15,954 bases of DNA from a bacterium (GTDB taxonomy: Bacteria; Latescibacterota; Latescibacteria; Latescibacterales; Latescibacteraceae). Positions 1 to 6,491 of the stretch are shown in pieces. Numbering within the stretch: position 1 is the first letter of the stretch; each line of letters begins with the position of its first letter. A program made the position numbers and the translations under genes. The DNA lies in assembly GCA_021372535.1 (NCBI GenBank), contig JAJFUH010000117.1, positions 1-15,954 of the forward strand, read 5' to 3'. Below the pieces are notes generated by a model that did no database searches, had not been told where the DNA came from, and worked only from the letters and a program-made list of their open reading frames with translations.

Positions 1-93
1 CGCCTCCGACTGACTTATCCTCCCAGACTCTACCTCTCCCACCACATGCAGCTTCAATACCTCCGTAAACCGCACTCCCATTCCCTCTTTCAT
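1..93 (-). CDS. 5' part of a probable IS3-type transposase OrfA, cut by the window edge
   Basis: Reading the minus strand from an ATG at 93 gives 31 codons without a stop up to the window edge. An AAGGAG ribosome binding site lies 6 nt before the ATG (minus strand of 100-105). The peptide has the pattern VRFTEVLKLHVVGEVESG followed by RISQSEA. This resembles the start of IS3-family OrfA helix-turn-helix proteins, where a KLQVVxEIESG-like stretch leads into an 'xxEAxRRYGI' motif; that motif would lie outside the window. Seen: open frame, good RBS, residue pattern. Inferred: the transposase identity, because only about a third of the protein is visible. It could instead be an unrelated DNA-binding protein. 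Confidence 0.5.
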   Translation of the reverse strand, partial: MKEGMGVRFTEVLKLHVVGEVESGRISQSEA

Positions 94-140
94 CCTTGAC
101 TCCTTGTCCCTTCTTCTGTAAACTTATTTCAGGACAAGAC
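1..140 (-). mobile_element. Partial insertion sequence (IS3-like), terminus near position 140
   Basis: The partial OrfA-like gene starts about 45 nt inside a plausible element end. Read on the minus strand, the sequence from about 140 inward begins TGTCTTGTCCTGAAATAAG, with the 5'-TG expected at IS3-family ends. The base next to this end (about 141) is where a palindromic repeat begins abruptly, and the repeat lacks the outer half present in the full copy at 3917-4024. That fits an IS inserted into the repeat. The opposite end, the second terminal repeat and any target duplication are outside the window, so the boundary is inferred. Confidence 0.35.
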
Positions 141-142
141 AG

Positions 143-222
143 TATCCCCCTTATAAAACAAAGGGGGAACCGCCCAATCTCCCCCCTTAAAAAGGGGGGA
201 TGCCGGAAGGCAGGGGGGATTT
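143..222 (-). repeat. Truncated palindromic repeat, inverted partner of 3917-4024
   Basis: Two hairpins are visible: CCCCCTT (146-152) with AAGGGGG (161-167), and CCCCCCTT (181-188) with AAGGGGGG (192-199). They are followed by GATGCCGGAAGGCAGGGGGGAT (199-220, loosely paired). The same order of parts appears in reverse complement at 3917-4024. The left copy lacks the small CGGC-gaa-GCCG hairpin and one half of the outer GATCCCCC stem, so it looks cut at about 141-145, next to the presumed IS end. The rest of the gap before the next gene (223-280) shows nothing else I can name. Confidence 0.6.
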
Positions 223-299
223 TTTATGAGAATACAAATTCAAATGTATGAATAGTACGGGATTCGATGAAAAAGTAAGCGGAGGAGGAGACAGACGTC

Positions 300-1634
300 A
301 TGGTGCAGGGAGGGCTTTTACTCGTCATATTCGCGGCATCGATAGCATTTATCATCATCATGACATCGAAAATCAGGATGAACGCGTTTCTGGTGCTCCT
401 GTTTGCCGCGTTCGGTGTGGGTCTCGCATCGGGAATGGAACCGGTCGCCCTGATACGGGTTATCACGACCGGATTCGGAAACATCCTCGGATATATCGGC
501 ATAGTCATCATCGCCGGTACGATAATCGGGACGGTGCTCGAAAAATCGAGAGCGACGCTCACCATGGCGAATACCGTGCTCGGTGTGATCGGCGAAGCGA
601 AATCGGCGCTCGCAATGTCCGTTACCGGAGCAATCGTATCGATCTCCGTATTCTGCGACAGCGGGTTTGTCATCCTGTCGTCGCTCAACAAAACCCTTGC
701 AAAAAAGGCGCACATTTCCATGGCCACCATGGCAGTCGCCCTTTCGACGGGATTATATGCGACCCACACATTCGTACCGCCGACGCCCGGTCCTATAGCC
801 GCAGCGGGTAACCTCAACGCGGATATCGGTCTGGTCATACTCTTCGGGCTCATTATTTCGGTTCCGGCGGTGATTGCAGGCTATCTGTGGGCGACAAAGA
901 TCGGCGCGAAGTACTATGTTGAAGCAGTTGTCGACCTGGAATACGACCGCGAGGTTACGAAGCTTCCCGGTGCGGTAAGCGCTTTTGCGCCCATCATCAT
1001 ACCCATCGTGCTCATCACCCTCAAATCGTTCGCCGATTTTCCCAATCATCCCTTCGGAGAAGGGAAACTCCTCGTCTTCTTCGATTTCTTCGGCGATCCG
1101 ACCGTAGCGCTCCTCCTCGGTGTTTTGCTCGCGTTCCGTCTCATACCGCGGTGGAGCGAGGAGTATATCAACGGCTGGGTGGGGGAAGGGCTCAGGAATT
1201 CGGCGACCATTATCATAATCACGGGTGCGGGCGGCGCATTCGGAGCGGTTCTCAAGTCGACCGCTATCGGCGATTACCTGAGTTCGACGCTGGCTCACTA
1301 CCAGCTCGGTGTTTTTCTGCCGTTCATCATCGCTGCGGCGCTCAAGACAGCCCAGGGTTCGTCGACGGTGTCGCTCATCACGACATCCGCTCTCATAAGC
1401 CCGATGCTTGCCGACCTGGGACTCGCCTCGGACGCGGGCAGGGCGCTTGCGGTTGTCGCCATAGGTTCCGGCGCAATGATCATGTCCCATGCCAACGACA
1501 GCTATTTCTGGGTGGTGAGCCAGTTCTCGGGCCTCGATCCCGCAACGGCTTACAAGACGCACTCCATGGCGACCATTGTCCAGGGGGTAACATCAATCAT
1601 GGTCGTTTATGCGGTTTCGCTCTTTTTACATTGA
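300..1634 (+). CDS. GntP-family gluconate/organic-acid:H+ symporter
   Basis: Inner-membrane permease of 444 residues, the normal length for GntP-type transporters, which import gluconate or related hydroxy acids with protons. It is hydrophobic almost throughout, with a roughly twelve-segment pattern. Family motifs visible: CDSGFVILSSL at 119-129, THTFVPPTPGPIAAAG at 155-170, AQGSSTVSLITT at 351-362 and SHANDSYFWVVSQFSGL at 396-412. The start is fixed by GGAGGAGGAG at 281-290, nine nt before the ATG; a GTG follows directly but is less well placed. The gene stands alone: no kinase or dehydratase of gluconate catabolism is adjacent, so the substrate cannot be read from context. Sugar acids released by the lyase at 13420-15618 are one possibility. 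Family assignment is firm; substrate is open. Confidence 0.93.
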   Translation: MVQGGLLLVIFAASIAFIIIMTSKIRMNAFLVLLFAAFGVGLASGMEPVALIRVITTGFGNILGYIGIVIIAGTIIGTVLEKSRATLTMANTVLGVIGEAKSALAMSVTGAIVSISVFCDSGFVILSSLNKTLAKKAHISMATMAVALSTGLYATHTFVPPTPGPIAAAGNLNADIGLVILFGLIISVPAVIAGYLWATKIGAKYYVEAVVDLEYDREVTKLPGAVSAFAPIIIPIVLITLKSFADFPNHPFGEGKLLVFFDFFGDPTVALLLGVLLAFRLIPRWSEEYINGWVGEGLRNSATIIIITGAGGAFGAVLKSTAIGDYLSSTLAHYQLGVFLPFIIAAALKTAQGSSTVSLITTSALISPMLADLGLASDAGRALAVVAIGSGAMIMSHANDSYFWVVSQFSGLDPATAYKTHSMATIVQGVTSIMVVYAVSLFLH

Positions 1635-1725
1635 AGCCTGATGTACGCAGTGCGGTTTTCAACTCTGTTTACAACGCTTGTGCTTATTGCAACAAACTGG
1701 GTATTGCTCCGGCGGATAAATATGA

Positions 1726-1812
1726 TACCAATAGCAGGAATAGATGCCGAAACAAGTTCGGCATGACGTCATCCGATATCACTGTTTAATCGCCGAAGCA
1801 ATAATAATGTAA
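1726..1812 (+). repeat. Dispersed repeat A, copy 1 (GCCGAACTTGTTTCGGC-type hairpin)
   Basis: About 87 bp matching 4082-4168 in the same orientation with few differences. The core is a perfect 8-bp hairpin, ATGCCGAA (1744-1751), loop ACAAG, TTCGGCAT (1757-1764), followed by GACGTC. It lies about 90 nt after the permease stop. No T-run follows the stem, so I do not call it an intrinsic terminator. Short intergenic hairpins of this kind recur in many environmental bacterial genomes. Confidence 0.7.
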
Positions 1813-1853
1813 TCTGCTGTAACTCCCCAAAATGAGCAGACATTGAATCCTGT

Positions 1854-1882
1854 TTGATTGTCCGGGCGTCAATGATTATACT
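1854..1882 (+). promoter_or_regulatory. Predicted sigma70-type promoter for the kinase-like gene
   Basis: TTGATT (1854-1859) and TATACT (1877-1882) are separated by exactly 17 bp and match the -35 and -10 consensus at five of six positions each. The -10 lies about 60 nt before the ATG at 1943, in an AT-rich stretch, so a short leader is expected. The motif spacing and similarity are seen directly; use by this organism's sigma factor is inferred. Confidence 0.45.
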
Positions 1883-1942
1883 GTATAAATACGATTATGG
1901 CATAGTATATATGTTTCACAAACCCGATCAGGTAAATATGCA

Positions 1943-3676
1943 ATGACTCTCTTGAACATGTTCGATAAAAACATTCCCGTCATGCCGGAATCCATCATAA
2001 ACATTCTCGGTGTGGTATATATCCATGTCAAGACGAGCGACGGCGGTGAAATGTATCTTACCCGATTCGGCTTCCAGTACAGGGATCTGCTCGATATCAA
2101 CAACTGGTATGAAAAGGAATGGTTCGAGAGCCACCGCGAGCGGTTGAAGGGAACAAGCTCCGTATACCGGATTCATACCAAAGAGATCGATGGGAAAAGT
2201 CTCGAGCTCGTTGTAAAGAACTCGCGTGTGGGAGAGGATGTTCCTCTGGCGACTCATACCCTTATAGAATTCATCAATGCCGAGTTCAACAGCCCCTGGG
2301 AAGAGTTCTCTCTTGTCATGGAGATGGGAGAGAGCAGGTATGGTCCGGACCCCATCAGGATAAAAACACAGGCCCCGCTGGCCATTTACGTTCCGCCCGA
2401 AAAAATGCAGGTATGGCAGAGCGGACGCTCGGTATTCAAGATGAACCGGATACATGCCCGTCATCCCGGCATCGATCTCGATATTCTCAGGCAGTACAAG
2501 CTTATATACGGATGGATCAAGGGGAAAAATGTCTTTGAGGTTTTCGATGAGATGGGGACGGACAGTGACGAAATGATCCGGGAACTTGTCCCTATTACGA
2601 AAAAGGTGACCGATGACCTCGATATAAAAGGTTATATCATGGCCGATATGAAACCGGAACACGTCATTATCGGCGAGGAACATACCAAAAAGGTCGAGAA
2701 ACTCGGAAAAAAAATGAAATCCGATACACGGGCGCGGCAGACCGATTATATTCATACGCTCATCAGGCGGGGAAAATACTCTGTGGTCGATTACGAGCTC
2801 CTGTTACGGACACCCCAGCATGAACAGGTGATTAAAGATTCGCGGCGTCATTCCTACCTCGATGACCAGCGCGACCGTTTTATCGCCGCGCCGCTCCCCT
2901 CACACCTCATGGCGATGGACATTCTCGGAGTGCCCTATGTCCATGGCCATGCCGAGAGCACCAACGGACATGTGTGGGTGGTTGGCAGGAATCCGCGGCT
3001 TTTCGACTATTTCCTGCCCGAGCGATGGAGAAAGACACCATGTCTGAAACTGTCGGAAAACAACGAGATATACTATACCCTGACGAAGGACAATATCCAT
3101 GTAGTCTGGAAAACCTCGCGGGTGGGTGAAATGCCGGCCATGAAGGACAGAGGTGACCGTGCGGCAAAGGTGCTCAACTATGGGTATAACAGCCCGTTCG
3201 AGGAGTATGCCATAGCACTTTACCTCAATTCGCACGGAGTACCCTCAGTGTATGTCCGGGCGATATACATGGCCGGAAGCACAAAGATCGAACAGTCGAG
3301 CGACATGCGGCGATACGAATCCCACAGTTCGATTGTCGGACCCGACGGAGAGCCCATACTTCGATATGACCATAACTATATCACGATCCGCGGTTACTAC
3401 AACGGCCCCGACAGCTGGGTAGCCGAACGTCACGGGTGGCTGTACAAGCCGGTGGACCTCGTGAAGGCGCTCGACAGCGGTATCATTTCGAAGGACGAAT
3501 ATGACCGTATTATCGATACGGTGAGACGGAAGCTGAAGAATATCGGGTATGACGGCTCCCTGCTCCAGGGTAACGACATGCTCCTCGTTCTTACACCCGA
3601 CGGGGAGATTGTCAAGGATGCCGAAGGATTTCCCGAGGCGCGGATATGCAACTTCGAGCTTATCCACTTGCTGTAA
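1943..3676 (+). CDS. Duplicated kinase-like protein: active-looking N-domain, dead-looking C-domain
   Basis: I do not recognise a named family for this 577-residue soluble protein. It is an internal duplication: residues about 20-290 and 326-577 align. Paired segments are ILGVVYIHV/ILGVPYVHG, VVKNSRVGE (K92)/VWKTSRVGE (K390), FNSPWEEFSLVM/YNSPFEEYAIAL and VVDYELL/ICNFELI. The order Lys, Glu, 'GYIMADMKPEHVII' (D235), 'VVDYE' (D283) fits a protein-kinase-like fold: beta3 Lys, alphaC Glu, catalytic-loop Asp and a DFG-like Asp. In the second half the aligned residues are L540 and N570, so that copy should be inactive. No signal peptide or membrane segment is seen. The ribosome site before 1943 is weak (AGG at 1930-1932), and the ATG at 1958 is an alternative start. 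Kinase fold is inference; the duplication is direct. Confidence 0.75.
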   Translation: MTLLNMFDKNIPVMPESIINILGVVYIHVKTSDGGEMYLTRFGFQYRDLLDINNWYEKEWFESHRERLKGTSSVYRIHTKEIDGKSLELVVKNSRVGEDVPLATHTLIEFINAEFNSPWEEFSLVMEMGESRYGPDPIRIKTQAPLAIYVPPEKMQVWQSGRSVFKMNRIHARHPGIDLDILRQYKLIYGWIKGKNVFEVFDEMGTDSDEMIRELVPITKKVTDDLDIKGYIMADMKPEHVIIGEEHTKKVEKLGKKMKSDTRARQTDYIHTLIRRGKYSVVDYELLLRTPQHEQVIKDSRRHSYLDDQRDRFIAAPLPSHLMAMDILGVPYVHGHAESTNGHVWVVGRNPRLFDYFLPERWRKTPCLKLSENNEIYYTLTKDNIHVVWKTSRVGEMPAMKDRGDRAAKVLNYGYNSPFEEYAIALYLNSHGVPSVYVRAIYMAGSTKIEQSSDMRRYESHSSIVGPDGEPILRYDHNYITIRGYYNGPDSWVAERHGWLYKPVDLVKALDSGIISKDEYDRIIDTVRRKLKNIGYDGSLLQGNDMLLVLTPDGEIVKDAEGFPEARICNFELIHLL

Positions 3677-3697
3677 CCAGGCTTTTATACCAATGAG

Positions 3698-3840
3698 CCC
3701 GATCTATTCACAAAATTTATCAGAACGCGGATTTTCGCGGATTTTATTTTTTATTTATATATTTTTATGTGTTAAAGATTATAAATTGCTAAAGATAGTA
3801 TAATTAATAACTTATATATGTTTGTGTCTTTGCGGCAAAA
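3698..3840 (+). repeat. Dispersed repeat C, copy 1 (AACGCGGATT composite)
   Basis: Starts CCCGATCTATTCACAAAAT about 20 nt after the kinase-like gene's stop, continues with GAACGCGGATTTTCGCGGATT, an AT-rich tract, then GATAGTATAA and TTTGTGTCTTTGCGGC. The same modules in the same order occur at 13066-13228, also just after a gene. It is non-coding by appearance. Between it and the next repeat (3841-3916) there is only AT-rich sequence with a TTTCCGGTTATCCGGT motif. Confidence 0.65.
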
Positions 3841-3916
3841 TATTTTCCGGTTATCCGGTTTGATAAGCATAGGAAACCTTTTTAATCAGAATTGATAATT
3901 TCTTCCGATAGTATGT

Positions 3917-4024
3917 GATCCCCCCTGCCTGCGGCATCCCCCCTTTTTAAGGGGGGCGCGGCTTTTTGGGCACTTTCATCCCCCTTTCTTTAATAAGGGG
4001 GACACGGCGAAGCCGAGGGGGATC
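3917..4024 (+). repeat. Four-way-junction palindromic repeat (complete copy)
   Basis: The outer stem is GATCCCCC (3917-3924) with GGGGGATC (4017-4024). Inside are three hairpins: CCCCCCTT (3938-3945)/AAGGGGGG (3949-3956), CCCCCTT (3980-3986)/AAGGGGG (3995-4001) and CGGC (4005-4008)/GCCG (4012-4015). The reverse complement of two of these hairpins and the 3' end is at 143-222. The design, short and non-coding with base-paired ends and several internal stems, fits a small non-autonomous palindromic element. No target duplication can be shown. Confidence 0.65.
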
Positions 4025-4081
4025 AATCATGTTAGCTGATTTAACTGGATAACCGGTAAAATATTTTTCACGAATAATCTA

Positions 4082-4238
4082 TGCCAATACTAGAAATAGA
4101 TGCCGAAACAAGTTCGGCATGACGTCCCCGATGTCATTGTTTATTCGCCGAATCAATAATACTGGATTCCCAATTCACTCCGTTCTTGGGAACGACAATA
4201 CTCGTACAATAGACGAGTGATTATGAGTTAATTGAATA
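4082..4238 (+). repeat. Dispersed repeats A (copy 2) and B (copy 1), joined
   Basis: 4082-4168 repeats 1726-1812 as a direct copy, including the ATGCCGAA-ACAAG-TTCGGCAT hairpin (4100-4120). It continues without a break into repeat B, 4157-4238, whose core TTCCCAA ... TTGGGAA is also present at 15738-15829 in the same orientation. Copies 1726-1812 and 4082-4168 flank the kinase-like gene as direct repeats. With the two preceding repeats, this fills most of the 600-nt gap before ggt. I see no gene in the gap. Confidence 0.65.
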
Positions 4239-4276
4239 ACGAGTTTCTTTTATTCTTTCAGGAACATAACTCATCC

Positions 4277-6052
4277 TCAGAATCCCAGTGTGAGCGACGA
4301 TGATCCCCTCGGATCGGATGCGCCGTACAGTTTGCCGTCAATGAGCATGATACTCTCCGTGCATCCCATGGTTCCCCGCTCGACAACCGTATGACCCATT
4401 TCAGTAAGCTCCTGCACAACTTTGCCGTCGAGACCTTTTTCGACCCGTATCTCGTCGGGCATCCACTGATGATGAATGCGGACGGCGTTCGTGGCATCGG
4501 CGATATTCATACCGTGGTCGAGGACGTTCATCACGATCTGGAGGGTAGTCGTGATGATCCGGCTTCCACCGGGGCTGCCGGTTACGAGGTAAACTTTCCC
4601 GTCTTTCAGGACGATTGTCGGAGTCATGCAGCTCAGCATCCGCTTACCCGGTTCAATGGCGTTGAATTCACCGCCGAGGAGGCCGAAAGCGTTCGGCGAG
4701 CCGGGCTTGGATGAAAAATCGTCCATCTCGTCATTGAGGAGTATCCCCGTACCCGCTGCTGTGATGCCGCTGCCATAGCTGAAATTGAGCGTGTAGGTGT
4801 TCGATATGGCGTTGCCGTTCCTGTCAACGACCGAAAAATGCGTCGTCTGATCGCTTTCGTACCCGCCCGGCTGCCCCGGAAGAATCTCCGTGCCCGGCGT
4901 TGCCTTTGACGGGTTGATTTTTTTACGGATATCGTCCGCATACCGTTTTGAAACGATGCCCTTAACCGGGACTTTCACAAAATCCGGGTCGCCGAGGTAT
5001 TTCGACCGGTCGGCATAGGCGTATTTCATCGATTCGGCCATAAGGTGGATCGTTTGCGCCGTGTTGTGACCGTACGAGCCGATGGGGAAACCCTCGAGTA
5101 TGTTCAGCATCTGAATGAGATGAACGCCGCCCGAGCTCGGAGGGGGCATGGAAACGATCTCGTAACCGCGATAGGTGCCGTGAACAGGCGTCCTGACAGC
5201 CGGTTTGTATGCCGCGAGGTCTTTCATGGTGATAAGACCGCCGTGCGCTTTCATATCAGCAGCGATTTTTTCGGCGATTTTCCCCTTGTAGAACGCATCG
5301 GGACCGTTCTGTGCGATTTCCCTGAGACTCCACGCGAGGTCCTTCTGCACAAGGATGTCGCCGACCTCATAGGGAACGCCGCCCTCTTTGAAAAAAATGG
5401 CCATGCTGGCGGGCGAAACTTCCATGTGTTTTTTCTCTTCAATGAGAGACTCGCGGAGGGATTCGTCCACGGCGAATCCTTTTTCCGCAAGCTCGATTGC
5501 CGGTCTCAGTGCCCGTTCGAGCGTGATCGTCCCGTACTTTTCGAGCGCGAGCGCCAGTCCCCGAACCGTGCCGGGAACACCGGACGCCCAGTAGCTGTAC
5601 TGGGATTTTTCCGGATCGGCATTGCCCGCCGTATCGAGGAACATGTCACGGTAAGCCCCGGCGGGAGCTTTCTCACGGTAATCTATGGCGATGGTCTGTT
5701 TCGAGTCCGCGAGGTGAATGAGCATGAACCCTCCGCCTCCGATGTTTCCCGCGGCGGGCAGCGTGACGGCGAGGGCGAATCCGACAGTCACCGCGGCATC
5801 GACAGCGTTGCCCCCTTCCCTGAGCACTTCGAGCCCCGCCTGAGTCGCGAGGTAATGCTGGCTCGAAACCATGCCGTTCGATGCGGTGACCGGACGGGCG
5901 TGATTATCCTGTTGAGCCCCGGTGTTTCCGGCAAGGACACTAAATACAAACATGAAAATAATCACGATTAAAGAGCTTGTCCGCAAGACGTCTGCGCCGA
6001 GCATTTTTCGCGTCTTTTTTGTGATGCGGCATATACCGGATGAGACATTCAT
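4277..6052 (-). CDS. ggt: Gamma-glutamyltranspeptidase (glutathione hydrolase) precursor
   Basis: Periplasmic N-terminal-nucleophile hydrolase that removes or transfers the gamma-glutamyl group of glutathione and related peptides. The 591-residue length is normal. A hydrophobic signal segment covers about residues 25-41, with likely cleavage near NTGA (43-46). The large subunit shows NGMVSSQHYLAT (59-70), GNAVDAAV (81-88), NIGGGGFM (103-110) and DYREKAP (124-130), whose Arg is the expected substrate-carboxylate ligand. Autocleavage is predicted between Q402 and T403 in DQTTHFSVVD, with T403 as nucleophile. Small-subunit motifs are GILLNDEMDDFS (436-447) and TGSPGGSRI (491-499). The start has AGAGGT 7 nt upstream on the minus strand. 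The gene is single, with repeats on both sides, so regulation is likely its own. Identification is secure. Confidence 0.97.
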   Translation of the reverse strand: MNVSSGICRITKKTRKMLGADVLRTSSLIVIIFMFVFSVLAGNTGAQQDNHARPVTASNGMVSSQHYLATQAGLEVLREGGNAVDAAVTVGFALAVTLPAAGNIGGGGFMLIHLADSKQTIAIDYREKAPAGAYRDMFLDTAGNADPEKSQYSYWASGVPGTVRGLALALEKYGTITLERALRPAIELAEKGFAVDESLRESLIEEKKHMEVSPASMAIFFKEGGVPYEVGDILVQKDLAWSLREIAQNGPDAFYKGKIAEKIAADMKAHGGLITMKDLAAYKPAVRTPVHGTYRGYEIVSMPPPSSGGVHLIQMLNILEGFPIGSYGHNTAQTIHLMAESMKYAYADRSKYLGDPDFVKVPVKGIVSKRYADDIRKKINPSKATPGTEILPGQPGGYESDQTTHFSVVDRNGNAISNTYTLNFSYGSGITAAGTGILLNDEMDDFSSKPGSPNAFGLLGGEFNAIEPGKRMLSCMTPTIVLKDGKVYLVTGSPGGSRIITTTLQIVMNVLDHGMNIADATNAVRIHHQWMPDEIRVEKGLDGKVVQELTEMGHTVVERGTMGCTESIMLIDGKLYGASDPRGSSSLTLGF

Positions 6053-6083
6053 GACATGTACCTCTTCTGGCGGAATTATGGTT

Positions 6084-6120
6084 TTTGACAGGTATTTACG
6101 ATTTATTGAGGTCTGTCAAA
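6084..6120 (-). promoter_or_regulatory. Inverted repeat overlapping the predicted ggt promoter
   Basis: TTTGACAG (6084-6091) and CTGTCAAA (6113-6120) form a perfect 8-bp inverted repeat with a 21-bp spacer, 32-68 nt before the ggt start. On the minus strand the distal half-site contains a consensus -35, TTGACA (6114-6119). The best -10, TAAATA (6093-6098), is only 15 bp away, so the promoter call is weak. The repeat may be an operator for a dimeric regulator, or simply a stem in the leader. Confidence 0.35.
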
Positions 6121-6170
6121 TTAAAAATCCTTTAGCATCTCTCCATTTTTTAAGAACACCTTTTTAATAT

Positions 6171-6204
6171 GATACTTTCCTTTGCGCGCCCAAAGGAAAG
6201 TATC
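6171..6204. repeat. Perfect 14-bp inverted repeat (hairpin) in the 6053-6491 gap
   Basis: GATACTTTCCTTTG (6171-6184), loop CGCGCC, CAAAGGAAAGTATC (6191-6204), without a mismatch. No T-run follows on either strand, so a terminator is not supported. The CCAAAGGAAAGTATCCAAAGG wording resembles intergenic sequences seen widely in environmental genomes (CCAAAGAAAGTAACCAAAG type). Immediately beyond it a GGAAAAGGC (6209-6217) / GCCTTTTTCC (6229-6238) pairing is also possible. Confidence 0.55.
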
Positions 6205-6225
6205 CAAAGGAAAAGGCGCCCGTGT

Positions 6226-6342
6226 AAAGCCTTTTTCCCCGTTCGCTGTCCGTTTTTCGGGAATGTGTGAACTCACGAGCCTTCGGCTCGCTCGGACAGC
6301 ACCCATTCTTTTTCCGAGAACCGGATGTGAACGGGGGGCTTT
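6226..6342. repeat. Nested multi-stem palindrome, about 117 nt
   Basis: Four stems are nested around one centre: AAAGCC (6226-6231)/GGCTTT (6337-6342), CCCCGTTC (6237-6244)/GAACGGGG (6329-6336), GCTGTCCG (6245-6252)/CGGACAGC (6293-6300) and CGAGCC (6276-6281)/GGCTCG (6285-6290). The pairs are perfect, with a 5-T bulge on the left and an unpaired stretch at 6301-6328. Together with the hairpin at 6171-6204 it fills most of the gap between the SIS gene end and ggt. It may be a palindromic mobile repeat or a structured RNA; short open frames through it look incidental. Confidence 0.5.
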
Positions 6343-6491
6343 TCAACGGGATTAAAATTCATCAGCAATTATCATATATATTCTATTTATAATCAATGCA
6401 TTACAATATAACTCAATACGAACATAAGTGTGCAAAATTCGCAAATCGTAAATCGTACATCATTGCTTCCCTTTATAAACGCACCATGCAA

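Noticed and set aside
753-1562. Open frame of 269 codons antisense to the GntP permease
   Set aside because: Charged, low-complexity reading of a hydrophobic gene's complement; the permease frame carries all family motifs.
1744-1764. Intrinsic terminator of the GntP gene
   Set aside because: The stem is good but lies over 100 nt after the stop, lacks a T-run and is part of a dispersed repeat.
1928-2755. Open frame of 275 codons antisense to the kinase-like gene
   Set aside because: The plus-strand frame shows an internal protein duplication, proving that frame is the coding one.
5045-5971. Open frame of 308 codons antisense to ggt
   Set aside because: It overlaps the conserved ggt coding region completely, and no domain or ribosome site supports it.
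6121-6346. Two short minus-strand open frames over the palindrome
   Set aside because: They read through hairpin repeats, are about 60 codons long, lack a ribosome site and have no visible domain.
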